Assembly (NCBI GenBank): GCA_023245335.1
Contig: JAHFKK010000003.1
Location: 1 to 45,694 of the forward strand
Reading direction: 5' to 3'
DNA: 45,694 nt
Source: Candidatus Gottesmanbacteria bacterium
GTDB lineage: Bacteria; Patescibacteriota; Microgenomatia; UBA10105; UBA927
Of the stretch, positions 1 to 6,332 are shown one piece after another. The notes under the pieces are model-generated. The model searched no databases. It was not told where the DNA came from and worked only from the letters and a program-made list of their open reading frames with translations. The translations under genes and the position numbers were made by a program. Within the stretch, counting starts at the first letter, position 1, and each line of letters starts with the position of its first letter.

Positions 1-25
1 TGGCCCGCGCCACTTTGTCGAGATC
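1..25. repeat. terminal direct repeat, left copy
   Basis: These 25 bases are identical to the last 25 bases of the window. The recombinase reading frame continues correctly from the right copy into the left one. This is what a circular or circularly permuted genome looks like when an assembler leaves one overlap. It is too short to be a packaged terminal redundancy, so I treat it as an assembly closure mark. Confidence 0.9.
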
Positions 26-133
26 AAAGCCCTTTTCGATGGCAACCATCATCAGGGCTGCCGGGGATCTATCTATGTTAATTGGTGCAATAACTGGCAT
101 ATTTTCGGTTACGGGGATTGCTTCTTTATCCAT
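1..133 (-). CDS. erf: ERF-family ssDNA annealing protein, N-terminal part (continues from 45694)
   Basis: This is the first 44 codons of the recombinase whose body lies at 45041-45694. The start is the ATG at 133, preceded by the strong ribosome-binding site AAAGGAGGAAGGCA. The segment includes residues such as SPAALMMVAIEKGFDLDK and runs in frame through the junction repeat into the body. The joined protein is about 253 residues. It follows the coiled-coil gene at 146-1180 by 12 bases. An apparently truncated start at 45682 is an artefact of where the circle was opened. Confidence 0.9.
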   Translation of the reverse strand, partial: MDKEAIPVTENMPVIAPINIDRSPAALMMVAIEKGFDLDKVARA

Positions 134-145
134 TGCCTTCCTCCT

Positions 146-1180
146 TTAAAGTTCCTTGGTTGCGTTGATGATAAATTTGTGTACGTTCAAAATACGCTTG
201 ATTGCCTCGTATAGGATTGCCTTCGCTTCGTCTGAATTGAGTTGTGGTCCTTCCTGCGCCATTAAACTGATTGCGAAGCTTTTGAGCTTATCTTTATCCG
301 TCCTCAACGCCTCCTGCCGCACCGCCTCGTCTTTCGCCTTCTGCTCAGCTTCGGCCTTGGCCTTGGCTTCGCGCTCGGCTTTCTCAGCAGTTTCGATGAT
401 AACTTTTTCAGCAGCTTCTTTCTTGGCCTTCTCCAGTTCGGACAAGCGGTCACGTTCGCGCTTTTCATCCTCGATGGCCTTGCGTTCTGCGGCAAGCTTG
501 TCCTGTTCGTCTTTCAGTATCGCCGCCTGTTCTTTCTGCTTGCGGTCCTGCTCGGCGCGTTCTTCATCTAGTTTTTTGCGTTCGGCCGCCAAACGTGCAG
601 CTTCTTCATCGCGGGCCTTTTTCTCGGTCGCAGACTTCTCGTCGGCGAGACGTTTTTCTTCGGCCAGACTGGCCTGCTCCTTCTTATATTCATCCTCGGC
701 GATAATCAGTCGCGCATTGAAATCTCCCTGTGAAATTTCTAACGCTTCCGCAAAAGGAAGTATTACACCAAATGACATTATTTTGTTAACTCGCTCTTGC
801 GCTTGTTCTTGACGTTTGCGCTCGGCTTCGGCCTTCTGGCTCGCCTCGTATTCTTCCCAATCTGTCAGCGGCTTGCGTACCTTCTTTTTTAGGTCGTCCA
901 AAAAGTCCCGCGCAAGTTTGCGATTTCCGTCAATAAGCTTCACTTTCTTCTTGGAATCATCGGCCACGACAATCCCCATGTCGTCAATCAATGTTTTGGA
1001 CTGCGCCACCTTGTAGGCCAGGGAAGCTATTTCCTTGCGTCCTACCGCAGTTTCTTCCGATAACGTGGAACAGTAAGCGAGTGCCTTTTCCTCGATCTCC
1101 TTTAGGATCTTCGGCATCCCGTCGCCAGTAAAAATTATGATAGGGTCAATCTTTTCGGCTACAATCAATTCATTTTCCAT
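146..1180 (-). CDS. long coiled-coil protein upstream of the ERF recombinase
   Basis: The 344-residue product has a folded N-terminal third (to about residue 110) followed by a highly charged Lys/Glu/Ala helix, roughly residues 115-310, that reads as one extended coiled coil. Proteins of this shape often sit directly upstream of ERF or RecT genes in phages; I know no established activity for them. The start ATG overlaps the stop of the preceding 52-residue gene, which suggests coupled translation, and the recombinase starts 12 bases after its stop. A role as partner or scaffold in recombination is inferred from position only. Confidence 0.85.
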   Translation of the reverse strand: MENELIVAEKIDPIIIFTGDGMPKILKEIEEKALAYCSTLSEETAVGRKEIASLAYKVAQSKTLIDDMGIVVADDSKKKVKLIDGNRKLARDFLDDLKKKVRKPLTDWEEYEASQKAEAERKRQEQAQERVNKIMSFGVILPFAEALEISQGDFNARLIIAEDEYKKEQASLAEEKRLADEKSATEKKARDEEAARLAAERKKLDEERAEQDRKQKEQAAILKDEQDKLAAERKAIEDEKRERDRLSELEKAKKEAAEKVIIETAEKAEREAKAKAEAEQKAKDEAVRQEALRTDKDKLKSFAISLMAQEGPQLNSDEAKAILYEAIKRILNVHKFIINATKEL

Positions 1181-1328
1181 GTTTATCTTCCTCCTGTTTT
1201 AGTTCGTCATCCTCCCAAAATCCGCTGTCCTCGAACTCGGTTATCCGGTCACGCTCACGCTTGCGGCGCAGGTAGTCTTCGAGTGCGATGTCGGCGGCGT
1301 GGTCGTCTGTGATTAGGTAGCGCGTCAT
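1170..1328 (-). CDS. small acidic/basic early protein, 52 aa
   Basis: A 52-codon frame starts MTRYLITDDHAADIALEDYL and ends in a very acidic tail (EFEDSGFWEDDELKQEEDKH). Its ATG overlaps the stop of the membrane-protein gene before it (ATGA) and its stop overlaps the start of the coiled-coil gene after it. Both junctions are typical of this operon, which is why I accept so short a gene. No family recognised. Confidence 0.75.
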   Translation of the reverse strand: MTRYLITDDHAADIALEDYLRRKRERDRITEFEDSGFWEDDELKQEEDKHGK

Positions 1329-1516
1329 TTTGAATTACGACCTGCTTTGAATCCACAAACAAATAGAGTAACAAGCGTTCCCATCATTAATGCAACATCG
1401 ATATAGTCATATGGTTCAATGCAGTTCTTTGGGATCTCTCCAACCTTTATCAAAGCCGATCCCAAAAATAGGGCTATCACTGCAATCCCCATTACAAATT
1501 CGACTGTTATTTTCAT
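1325..1516 (-). CDS. small two-span membrane protein
   Basis: The 63-residue product starts at the ATG after GGGGAGATG. It has two hydrophobic stretches: residues about 6-24 (VMGIAVIALFLGSALI) and about 42-56 (VALMMGTLVTLFVCGF), followed by a basic tail. It is probably an inner-membrane peptide of the early region. Small early membrane proteins of phages often act in superinfection exclusion, but nothing in the sequence shows that here. Confidence 0.7.
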   Translation of the reverse strand: MKITVEFVMGIAVIALFLGSALIKVGEIPKNCIEPYDYIDVALMMGTLVTLFVCGFKAGRNSK

Positions 1517-1520
1517 ATTA

Positions 1521-1700
1521 TCATCTCCCCGCCAGCGCCTTCTGCATAGTCTCATGGTTGCGCCCGAACTCGGCTTGCTCCAATTCCACCGCCATGCAGT
1601 TTAACGTTAGCTCCAGTATGTTTTCGTCAAGCTGCTCCTGCTCGAACAACACTATGATTTCCGCCGCCGTTTGTTTTATGATTTCGGCTCGGGTTGGCAT
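1521..1700 (-). CDS. hypothetical early protein, 59 aa
   Basis: The chosen ATG (MPTRAEIIKQTAAEII) follows a clear AGGAGG ribosome-binding site. The upstream in-frame extension overlaps the previous gene and lacks such a site. The product is a small, mostly helical acidic protein ending NHETMQKALAGR. It lies between a beta-rich small protein and the two-span membrane protein. No family recognised. Confidence 0.7.
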   Translation of the reverse strand: MPTRAEIIKQTAAEIIVLFEQEQLDENILELTLNCMAVELEQAEFGRNHETMQKALAGR

Positions 1701-1711
1701 GGGGCCTCCTG

Positions 1712-1912
1712 TTATATTTTTCCAGTGGTAATCATTCCCGCCAGCTTCAAAATGTCTTTTTCGCTTATTAGCCAACTTCCACTATGGTCATGTTCAAACA
1801 ATATTCCGTCCTTTATCTTGCCGCATTCCCAGCGGCCCGAATCGACATACAAATTATCGTCATCAGAAAAACCAGCCGTCTTGATGATCCACCGCTTGCC
1901 AACTTTCCTCAT
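1712..1912 (-). CDS. hypothetical early protein, 66 aa
   Basis: The start MRKVGKRWIIKTAGFSDDDN is preceded by AGGGAGGGG, and the longer in-frame reading overlaps the upstream gene. The sequence alternates short beta-type segments with polar turns (WECGKIKDGILFEHDHSGSW), suggesting a small beta-sheet protein. No conserved catalytic motif or family was recognised. Confidence 0.7.
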   Translation of the reverse strand: MRKVGKRWIIKTAGFSDDDNLYVDSGRWECGKIKDGILFEHDHSGSWLISEKDILKLAGMITTGKI

Positions 1913-1922
1913 AATCCCCTCC

Positions 1923-2204
1923 CTACCGCGCCACGCCGACGCGGAATTGATACCACAGTTTGCCTTGTAGCCGGCAGTTTTCTCCCCGAAGTTGGTAGAT
2001 GGAGCGCTTGAGCGATTGACATTTTTCGTCCAGCGCCTTGACGTCCAATCTCGCGTTCTGCCACTTGTCACAGGCACCGCATATTTCGCTTTTGCACTTC
2101 TCGCAGAAGTCGATTCCACAGAGCGGCTCGCGCTTGCTGCAAATCAGAATTGACATGCATAGTGCGCCCATGATAAACCCCACTATCAATCCGATCCATC
2201 CCAT
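1923..2204 (-). CDS. membrane-anchored Cys-rich coiled-coil protein
   Basis: The 93-residue product has one N-terminal membrane span (WIGLIVGFIMGALCMSILIC). A cysteine-rich segment follows (CGIDFCEKCKSEICGACDKW), probably metal-binding, and then a short coiled coil (ALDEKCQSLKRSIYQLRGEN). AGGGAG precedes the ATG. With a basic KRE just after the span, the Cys-rich part is likely cytoplasmic. Function unknown. It sits next to two other small membrane proteins. Confidence 0.7.
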   Translation of the reverse strand: MGWIGLIVGFIMGALCMSILICSKREPLCGIDFCEKCKSEICGACDKWQNARLDVKALDEKCQSLKRSIYQLRGENCRLQGKLWYQFRVGVAR

Positions 2205-2238
2205 ATTATGTTACTCCCTTTGGTTATCGGTTCTCACT

Positions 2239-2445
2239 TTAAAAGAAAATCCCCAAAATTGACCCGAGTGGTATTATAAAAATGCCCGCAATTCGTAAGA
2301 CAAAAAGCCCCGTAAGCGGCAGATCGATGGTGCGCGCTATAACAATAATGTTTATGATCCAACCAATAGCACCGATGATAAAAACAGCGATTCCGCCTAC
2401 TCCAAAAATTAATTCAATTAGCGTAAAACCGCCCTCATTCTTCAT
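2239..2445 (-). CDS. small membrane protein with a type IV prepilin-like N-terminus
   Basis: The 68-residue product begins MKNEGGFTLIEL: a short charged leader, then G-FTLIE, the consensus recognised by the type IV prepilin peptidase (cleavage between G and F, with Glu five residues in). A hydrophobic helix follows, then a second one (LFVLRIAGIFIIPLGSILGIFF). There is no globular pilin head. AAGGAGG precedes the ATG. Known pilins have this N-terminus; that the phage uses it to enter or disturb the host pilus machinery is inference. It could also be an ordinary two-span membrane peptide. Confidence 0.75.
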   Translation of the reverse strand: MKNEGGFTLIELIFGVGGIAVFIIGAIGWIINIIVIARTIDLPLTGLFVLRIAGIFIIPLGSILGIFF

Positions 2446-2450
2446 GGTTT

Positions 2451-2729
2451 CTACCTCCTTATCTCGCGTTGGCTTCGATAATATTCATGCCCCGGCGAGT
2501 AATTCTCGCCAGACATTTTGACCTGCATGTGGTGAGCCCGCCGCGCCTGATCGACGTACTCCTGCCGCTCCCAGCCCTTCACGAGTGCCCACGCGAAGAC
2601 CGTCATGACGATAGCGGTGGCGATGAATGATAGGACAGCCTTGATGGCGGTACGCCAGACGTGGCGCTTCGTAGACGCGTTGATTATCCAATGGCCTTTA
2701 TCGTAAATGTAATCGAAATTCATAGCCAT
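2451..2729 (-). CDS. single-span early membrane protein, 92 aa
   Basis: The product has a basic N-terminal part (GHWIINASTKRHVWRTAIK), one long hydrophobic span at about residues 31-50 (AVLSFIATAIVMTVFAWALV), and a polar C-terminal tail rich in Arg, His and Tyr. The positive-inside rule predicts a cytoplasmic N-terminus. Two ATGs lie near the start; the first follows AAAGGAT. It directly precedes the prepilin-like gene. Function unknown. Confidence 0.7.
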   Translation of the reverse strand: MAMNFDYIYDKGHWIINASTKRHVWRTAIKAVLSFIATAIVMTVFAWALVKGWERQEYVDQARRAHHMQVKMSGENYSPGHEYYRSQREIRR

Positions 2730-2735
2730 AATCCT

Positions 2736-3020
2736 TTAATCTCGATTCCACAAAAACATCGCAAAGTTGGCAACATCGACAGGATCTCCCTTGTCAATGT
2801 GCTCATACATTCTTCGTCTGATATCATCTTTCGGCCAATCAGGACTATCCCAACCGTGCCTGCCTTCAAGAAATTTTTGACGCAACTTTTTCTTCATTTC
2901 GAGCGCAAAGGCGTCGACGCAAGTATTCAATGCTTTCATCCATGCGAAATCGTTATGTTCACATTCGCCCACTGAACGGCATGAACATTTAACCCTAAAA
3001 TATTCAGTCTTGAATTTCAT
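2736..3020 (-). CDS. conserved phage protein with C-terminal 'KGDPVDVANFAMFL' motif
   Basis: The 94-residue product has an N-terminal CSC...CEH Cys cluster. Its C-terminal half contains HIDKGDPVDVANFAMFLWNR, a motif that recurs at the ends of many small phage proteins of unknown role. The ATG overlaps the previous stop (ATGA). The motif gives confidence that the gene is real; the biochemical function is not known to me. Confidence 0.8.
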   Translation of the reverse strand: MKFKTEYFRVKCSCRSVGECEHNDFAWMKALNTCVDAFALEMKKKLRQKFLEGRHGWDSPDWPKDDIRRRMYEHIDKGDPVDVANFAMFLWNRD

Positions 3021-3352
3021 GTGAATACCTTTTTGGAAATCCCATTAGGAGGATTATTCAGAAAAAAGTTGCACCATGACTTAGCTTTAATAAAAGAATA
3101 CTTACCATTGAAATGACGATGAATATCAAACCCCCATTTTTGATGATTGATAGTGGGCCATTCAACCGACCACGATATCTCAGCAAACGCAGTGTTGAAT
3201 CCATTAATGCGAGAGCATATGCGCGCTTTCAAAAAAAGTTTTCTGTATGGTTCGAATATAATCTCTTTTTTACTGATATAATTGCATGGATAAGTTCGTT
3301 TAAGACGTTCATTCTTTTTAACCCATTTGAAATAATTTGGTTTTTGTTTCAT
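3017..3352 (-). CDS. hypothetical basic protein, 111 aa
   Basis: A Lys/Phe/Trp-rich product (MKQKPNYFKWVKKNERLKRT start). It is richer in Lys, Asn, Ile and Phe than its neighbours, and its DNA is visibly more AT-rich, so it may have been acquired separately. Its start overlaps the preceding stop (ATGA) and its stop overlaps the next start. No family recognised. Confidence 0.65.
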   Translation of the reverse strand: MKQKPNYFKWVKKNERLKRTYPCNYISKKEIIFEPYRKLFLKARICSRINGFNTAFAEISWSVEWPTINHQKWGFDIHRHFNGKYSFIKAKSWCNFFLNNPPNGISKKVFT

Positions 3353-3759
3353 GATTGGCCTCGCGCTTTCTGCAGAACGTTCGCTACTTTAACTATAATG
3401 TCAGTTAATTTTAGGCTATAATATTCGTTTCCTGGCATCTTGTCGCCCCCCGTATTGCTCTCATATTCAATTTGGAAATTTATAAGATTCTCCAGCGCGG
3501 CGTAAAGGTCGGGCGCAGCGGCAATTAGATTTATGTTGGCTATTGCCGTTTCCTCTTTTATGTTCCAATATTCAATAATTTCCATCCTTGCTTCCTGCTT
3601 ACCGTCAATTTCCTTAATAACTGGATATTCATCTCCGGTAGGTCCAGATTCAACAACGCAAACAGGACAATCTGCGGGTACGCTCCATACCTGTTTGCAT
3701 TTGCATTTACCATCTTGACATGCATGCCACGGGCCAGGCATAAACTTGGTTTCGCTCAT
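3349..3759 (-). CDS. conserved phage early protein with 'AIANINLIAAAPDL' motif
   Basis: The 136-residue product starts at MSETKFMPGPWHACQ; this ATG overlaps the stop of the gene before it (ATGA). It has an N-terminal Cys-rich part (CQDGKCKCKQ, CPVC). The C-terminal AIANINLIAAAPDLYAALEN belongs to the ANA-LIAAAPELLEAL pattern common in phage early proteins. The pattern is widespread but without a known biochemical role. Confidence 0.8.
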   Translation of the reverse strand: MSETKFMPGPWHACQDGKCKCKQVWSVPADCPVCVVESGPTGDEYPVIKEIDGKQEARMEIIEYWNIKEETAIANINLIAAAPDLYAALENLINFQIEYESNTGGDKMPGNEYYSLKLTDIIVKVANVLQKARGQS

Positions 3760-3956
3760 TGTCCTGCCTCCTCTAATAGTTCCGCGACGGGTGCACCGCA
3801 CCACGGACAGAAGTTGAACTTTATGTAGCCATCCCACTTAGACTTAATTTCTGCTTGGTTTGTGAAAATAAAATCAATGTATGGCATCTGGTCTCCATGA
3901 AGTAACGCGCCAACCGCATGTTCGCACTCCAACTGCTTGTCGCTTAGGAACACCAT
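3756..3956 (-). CDS. small zinc-ribbon-like protein, 66 aa
   Basis: The start MVFLSDKQLECEHAVGALLH follows AGGGAGGGAAA. Near the C-terminus it has FNFCPWCGAPV, a CxxC knuckle seen in many small phage zinc proteins; the N-terminal C-E-H could complete a site. It overlaps the gene before by 13 bases and the next by 4. Function unknown. Confidence 0.7.
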   Translation of the reverse strand: MVFLSDKQLECEHAVGALLHGDQMPYIDFIFTNQAEIKSKWDGYIKFNFCPWCGAPVAELLEEAGQ

Positions 3957-4156
3957 TTTCCCTCCCTAACGTCATAGCCTTCCATGGCCGCAAACAGGCT
4001 TGCGGCAGAAAGCCAGTCAAAGGTTTGGACTACGCCGGTATCATCCCGCAGCACGTACTGCGTCCGGCCGTCTATCGTCTCGGGGGTGATGGTCGCGGGC
4101 ATGGTGGCTACTACTTTTCGCAGTCTTCCGGGTTTAGCAAAATATGTCTGTGCCAT
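3944..4156 (-). CDS. hypothetical protein, 70 aa
   Basis: Starts MAQTYFAKPGRLRKVVATMP after AGAGGGCGATTC. The product looks like a compact alpha/beta fold with a short helical C-terminus (WLSAASLFAAMEGYDV). It overlaps its upstream neighbour by 46 bases and the downstream gene by 13, consistent with the packed early operon. No family recognised. Confidence 0.6.
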   Translation of the reverse strand: MAQTYFAKPGRLRKVVATMPATITPETIDGRTQYVLRDDTGVVQTFDWLSAASLFAAMEGYDVREGKWCS

Positions 4157-4323
4157 GAATCGCCCTCTGGGAATGCCTCAAGGCTTTTTGCCGGTTCGCA
4201 GTCCATATTAACCCACGCCCATTCATCGGCAAACCGTAGGCGCGCTACTGTTCCGTGGGTCTCATACATGGGATGATCTTTTGCAGATATCTTTATTCTA
4301 CCACCATGTTCGAAACTTTTCAT
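4111..4323 (-). CDS. hypothetical protein, 70 aa
   Basis: Starts MKSFEHGGRIKISAKDHPMY after GAGGGAGGACGTT. The early part (GRIKISAKDHPMYETHGTVARL) suggests a small beta-barrel; the Trp/Met-rich middle (EWAWVNMDCEP) is beta-type too. The 46-base overlap with the next gene means their last and first codons share DNA. No family recognised. Confidence 0.65.
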   Translation of the reverse strand: MKSFEHGGRIKISAKDHPMYETHGTVARLRFADEWAWVNMDCEPAKSLEAFPEGDSWHRHILLNPEDCEK

Positions 4324-4376
4324 AACGTCCTCCCTCGGTTAGTTCAGCAAATCGACAACTGCATCGCCCTTATAAT

Positions 4377-4736
4377 TCATGAATCAATTCCATCCACCCA
4401 CCATACATAATCGCATTTTTTGCAACGGTACTTTTCATCATCATATCCGCCACAGCTTGATTCTTTTATTTCATACACACATTTGCGTGATCTGCATCTT
4501 GGGCAGGGCCTATTACATTGTAAAGGTTCACTCAATTCCGGTTCGAACATCAGAAACGCTTCGAATTCGGCGATAGTGTTGAAATAGATAATCTCACCAA
4601 CATGAGCTGCGTCTCTGAAAATAATGCATCTAATATTTTCGCTTCCATCATGGAGAAAGTAGATACTTGCCCACATGTGATGCCCGAGTATCGCCGTCTC
4701 GCGCCGCAGCGCTTCCTTGATTTCGGTCGGGGTCAT
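4377..4736 (-). CDS. protein with C-terminal zinc ribbon, 119 aa
   Basis: The ATG (MTPTEIKEALRRETAILGHH) overlaps the upstream stop (ATGA), which decides the start against a longer in-frame reading. The C-terminal 45 residues contain CPRC-x(5)-C...CGG...YRCKKCDYVW, a treble or ribbon-type zinc-binding pattern. Probably nucleic-acid or protein binding; the specific role is unknown. Confidence 0.75.
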   Translation of the reverse strand: MTPTEIKEALRRETAILGHHMWASIYFLHDGSENIRCIIFRDAAHVGEIIYFNTIAEFEAFLMFEPELSEPLQCNRPCPRCRSRKCVYEIKESSCGGYDDEKYRCKKCDYVWWVDGIDS

Positions 4737-5071
4737 GGGGTGCCTTCCTTGAGATATTCGCGCTTGAACTTCTCGATGGCCTTGATGTATCCAGACTCGC
4801 CGTTTTTGAGCAGCTTTGCGCGGGCAGCGTCTATGGCGTCTTCCTTGGTAAATAAATCTTTCGCAATGCAAAGTCCTGTTGCCATATCGGAGACTGACCA
4901 ACTTCTTTCACCGTCAGGCAAAACCAAACAACTCATTCCTGCATTGCCGAAAATAGTGCGATGCACGCCGGTCCGCACCCACGGGACAATATCGACAATC
5001 TCGGACCGCATTTTCTTGGTTTCGGCATTTGGATAGCACCGCGCCGTGAATGTGACTCGTTCGGGCTTCAT
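4733..5071 (-). CDS. hypothetical early protein, 112 aa
   Basis: Starts MKPERVTFTARCYPNAETKK after a TAGGAGAATGAGCC site. The first 60 residues look beta-rich with several Trp and Val; the last 40 are helical and basic (EDAIDAARAKLLKNG, IEKFKREYLK). It ends in an ATGA overlap with the zinc-ribbon gene, so the two are probably made together. No family recognised. Confidence 0.7.
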   Translation of the reverse strand: MKPERVTFTARCYPNAETKKMRSEIVDIVPWVRTGVHRTIFGNAGMSCLVLPDGERSWSVSDMATGLCIAKDLFTKEDAIDAARAKLLKNGESGYIKAIEKFKREYLKEGTP

Positions 5072-5082
5072 GGCTCATTCTC

Positions 5083-5409
5083 CTATGGCGTCGAAATACG
5101 ATACGGCCCACCATCTATGCTGCCGTTCATCTTGTTCCGAAAAGCCTTAGCGTCACGCTTTGATTTGCCGAATTCCTTGACCACCATATCGCCGCGCCGG
5201 ACACAGTATTTCGGCGATTTGGTGGCAACATGAATGCCGGATGGTTGATATCCAATAGTCGAAGCCGTGTACGATTTGGCAATGATGGAATTTCCGCGCC
5301 GCCACGAGTTGATAAACGGAATCAAGGCTACGCGGAGATAGTGCAACATCAGGTTGTCTCTCTTGGAAATGGGCATCACAACTTGCGGCTTACGAGCGTG
5401 CTGTTTCAT
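5083..5409 (-). CDS. hypothetical basic protein, 108 aa
   Basis: Starts MKQHARKPQVVMPISKRDNL directly after AGGAGGGAAT. The product is rich in Lys and Arg, with a positively charged C-terminal stretch (KEFGKSKRDAKAFRNKMNGS), so nucleic-acid binding is possible. It follows the regulator gene and a 13-codon mini-ORF at the beginning of the early operon. No family recognised. Confidence 0.65.
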   Translation of the reverse strand: MKQHARKPQVVMPISKRDNLMLHYLRVALIPFINSWRRGNSIIAKSYTASTIGYQPSGIHVATKSPKYCVRRGDMVVKEFGKSKRDAKAFRNKMNGSIDGGPYRISTP

Positions 5410-5417
5410 ATTCCCTC

Positions 5418-5459
5418 CTATTCTATGGCGTCGAGGACGCGCTGGATGGTGGTTCTCAT
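5418..5459 (-). CDS. possible 13-codon leader ORF
   Basis: The frame MRTTIQRVLDAIE starts in an ATGA overlap with the regulator stop and ends just before the AGGAGGG site of the next gene. It may only couple translation of the regulator to the gene after it. There is no other evidence that the peptide has a function. Confidence 0.3.
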   Translation of the reverse strand: MRTTIQRVLDAIE

Positions 5460-5653
5460 TCCGTCGACCTAACTATTTTAGCGAGACGTTTAAAATTCTT
5501 GGACGCAAACAACCAATCCAATAGTTTAGTTCCAAGCACGGCACGTTCGAGTCGAATTGCGCCGACCTTAGATGCGTCACGCTTTCCGGCGAGTATTCTG
5601 CTTATCATAAATCGTGAATAGCCTGTCCGTTTTGCGAGTTCTGATTGGTTCAT
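5456..5653 (-). CDS. small helix-turn-helix regulator (Cro/CI-like)
   Basis: The 65-residue product is almost wholly one XRE-type helix-turn-helix: MNQSELAKRTGYSRFMISRI supplies the two helices and LAGKRDASKVGAIRLERAV the rest of the bundle. It has no C-terminal cleavage or dimerisation domain, so it resembles Cro or a short repressor more than full CI. It is the first gene after the early promoter. The -10 box ends only six bases before the ATG, so the message may be leaderless, as for lambda CI. A 17-bp palindrome over the -35 box is a candidate operator for autoregulation. Confidence 0.8.
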   Translation of the reverse strand: MNQSELAKRTGYSRFMISRILAGKRDASKVGAIRLERAVLGTKLLDWLFASKNFKRLAKIVRSTE

Positions 5654-5659
5654 GGTTGT

Positions 5660-5688
5660 ATCTTACCTCGTAGTTGCCATCATGTCAA
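5660..5688 (-). promoter_or_regulatory. early promoter (sigma70-type)
   Basis: Reading the minus strand, TTGACA (5688-5683), a 17-base spacer and TAAGAT (5665-5660) stand immediately before the regulator ATG at 5653. The -35 is a consensus match and the -10 matches four of six. The predicted start falls at or within a base or two of the ATG. It is the only good promoter seen at the head of the early region. Confidence 0.65.
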
Positions 5689-5689
5689 C
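5673..5689. promoter_or_regulatory. candidate operator palindrome
   Basis: GTTGCCATCATGTCAAC is an imperfect dyad (GTTGnCATnATGnCAAC, 14 of 17 positions symmetric) that covers the -35 box of the early promoter. The size and place fit a binding site for the adjacent helix-turn-helix protein. A shorter related inverted repeat (ATTGTC-ATGGTAAC) lies about 18 bases further upstream. Binding is inferred. Confidence 0.5.
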
Positions 5690-5750
5690 ACAATAATGAA
5701 ATAAAAATTGTCATGGTAACTATAACATTTGGTTATGATAGGCATGAACT

Positions 5751-5794
5751 AAAAAGGGCCGAGGCAGGATCAGGAGGAAACCCGCGCTCGGCCC
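5751..5794 (-). terminator. late-transcript intrinsic terminator
   Basis: On the minus strand GGGCCGAG (5794-5787) and CTCGGCCC (5763-5756) form an 8-bp GC stem with a 23-base loop, followed directly by TTTTT. It lies after the last late gene and about 60 bases before the early promoter, so it should insulate the regulator from late read-through. Confidence 0.75.
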
Positions 5795-5795
5795 C

Positions 5796-5826
5796 AGCGG
5801 CCCGCCTGATGGGGTAGGCGGCCGCT
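5796..5826. other. GC-rich hairpin in the late/early intergenic region
   Basis: AGCGGCCCGCC and GGCGGCCGCT pair over ten bases with one bulged C and a ten-base loop. With the terminator hairpin beside it, it makes a double-hairpin end to the late region. The remainder of 5654-5914 holds a further small dyad (CCTGTC/GACAGG, about 5884-5909) and no gene that I can support. Confidence 0.5.
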
Positions 5827-5914
5827 TAGTGGAAGTCTGCCGCAGCCTGGATCTGGCGGGGCGGTCCATTTGAGGTTGCTCCCCCTGTCTCTCAGGACTG
5901 CGACAGGCACGGGG

Positions 5915-6328
5915 TTAAACGAAACCGTCTGAATGGCGATAGGCGCCTAATAAGATGACGCCCATTTCTTCCGGTTTATTTTTACCTTTCCAGAAAGCGG
6001 GTCCGCCGAAGTGGGATACAGCCTCATAATAATCATGGGCAAACCGTAGGCGCATCTTCTGGAGCCAATCATAGCCTCCGCAAGTTTCCACCAATCGAAT
6101 CAGGTTGTTTAGGAAAATCAAGTCGGCGTCAGCCTTGTCCTGATTGGCCCGGCCTTGGCTGTAACAGAAATCGTGGATACCGCAAGCCGGTCCGACATCT
6201 ACCCCGAGTATGCGATCAGGCACAAGCTTTTCGAGGATACCACGCCCAGGACCGCACCTGAACTGGCGGCGCTCATCATCCGTCAATTTCCAGTATTCGG
6301 GTGGAGCGAATAGTTCGACGGGTTTCAT
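5915..6328 (-). CDS. phospholipase A2-like protein
   Basis: The start (MKPVELFAPPEYWKLTDDER) follows AAGGGGTGACGCC, and the upstream extension lies inside the previous gene. Residues about 24-57 carry a secreted-PLA2 pattern: RCGPGRG resembles the calcium loop, and C49-G-I-H52-D53-F-C55 carries the catalytic His-Asp with flanking Cys. Known PLA2 enzymes cleave the sn-2 acyl ester of phospholipids. At 137 residues it suits a minimal domain. It has no signal peptide and closes the lysis region, so it may attack the inner leaflet at lysis or ride in the virion; both are inference. Confidence 0.75.
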   Translation of the reverse strand: MKPVELFAPPEYWKLTDDERRQFRCGPGRGILEKLVPDRILGVDVGPACGIHDFCYSQGRANQDKADADLIFLNNLIRLVETCGGYDWLQKMRLRFAHDYYEAVSHFGGPAFWKGKNKPEEMGVILLGAYRHSDGFV

Positions 6329-6332
6329 GGCG

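Noticed and set aside
156-812. Long plus-strand open frame opposite the coiled-coil gene, Ser/Ala/Phe-rich
   Set aside because: It mirrors the Lys/Glu-rich coiled-coil codons of the real gene, has no ribosome-binding site and a composition typical of an antisense shadow.
5708-5739. Possible plus-strand promoter TTGTCA...TATGAT
   Set aside because: The spacer is 20 bases and no gene or terminator follows on the plus strand.
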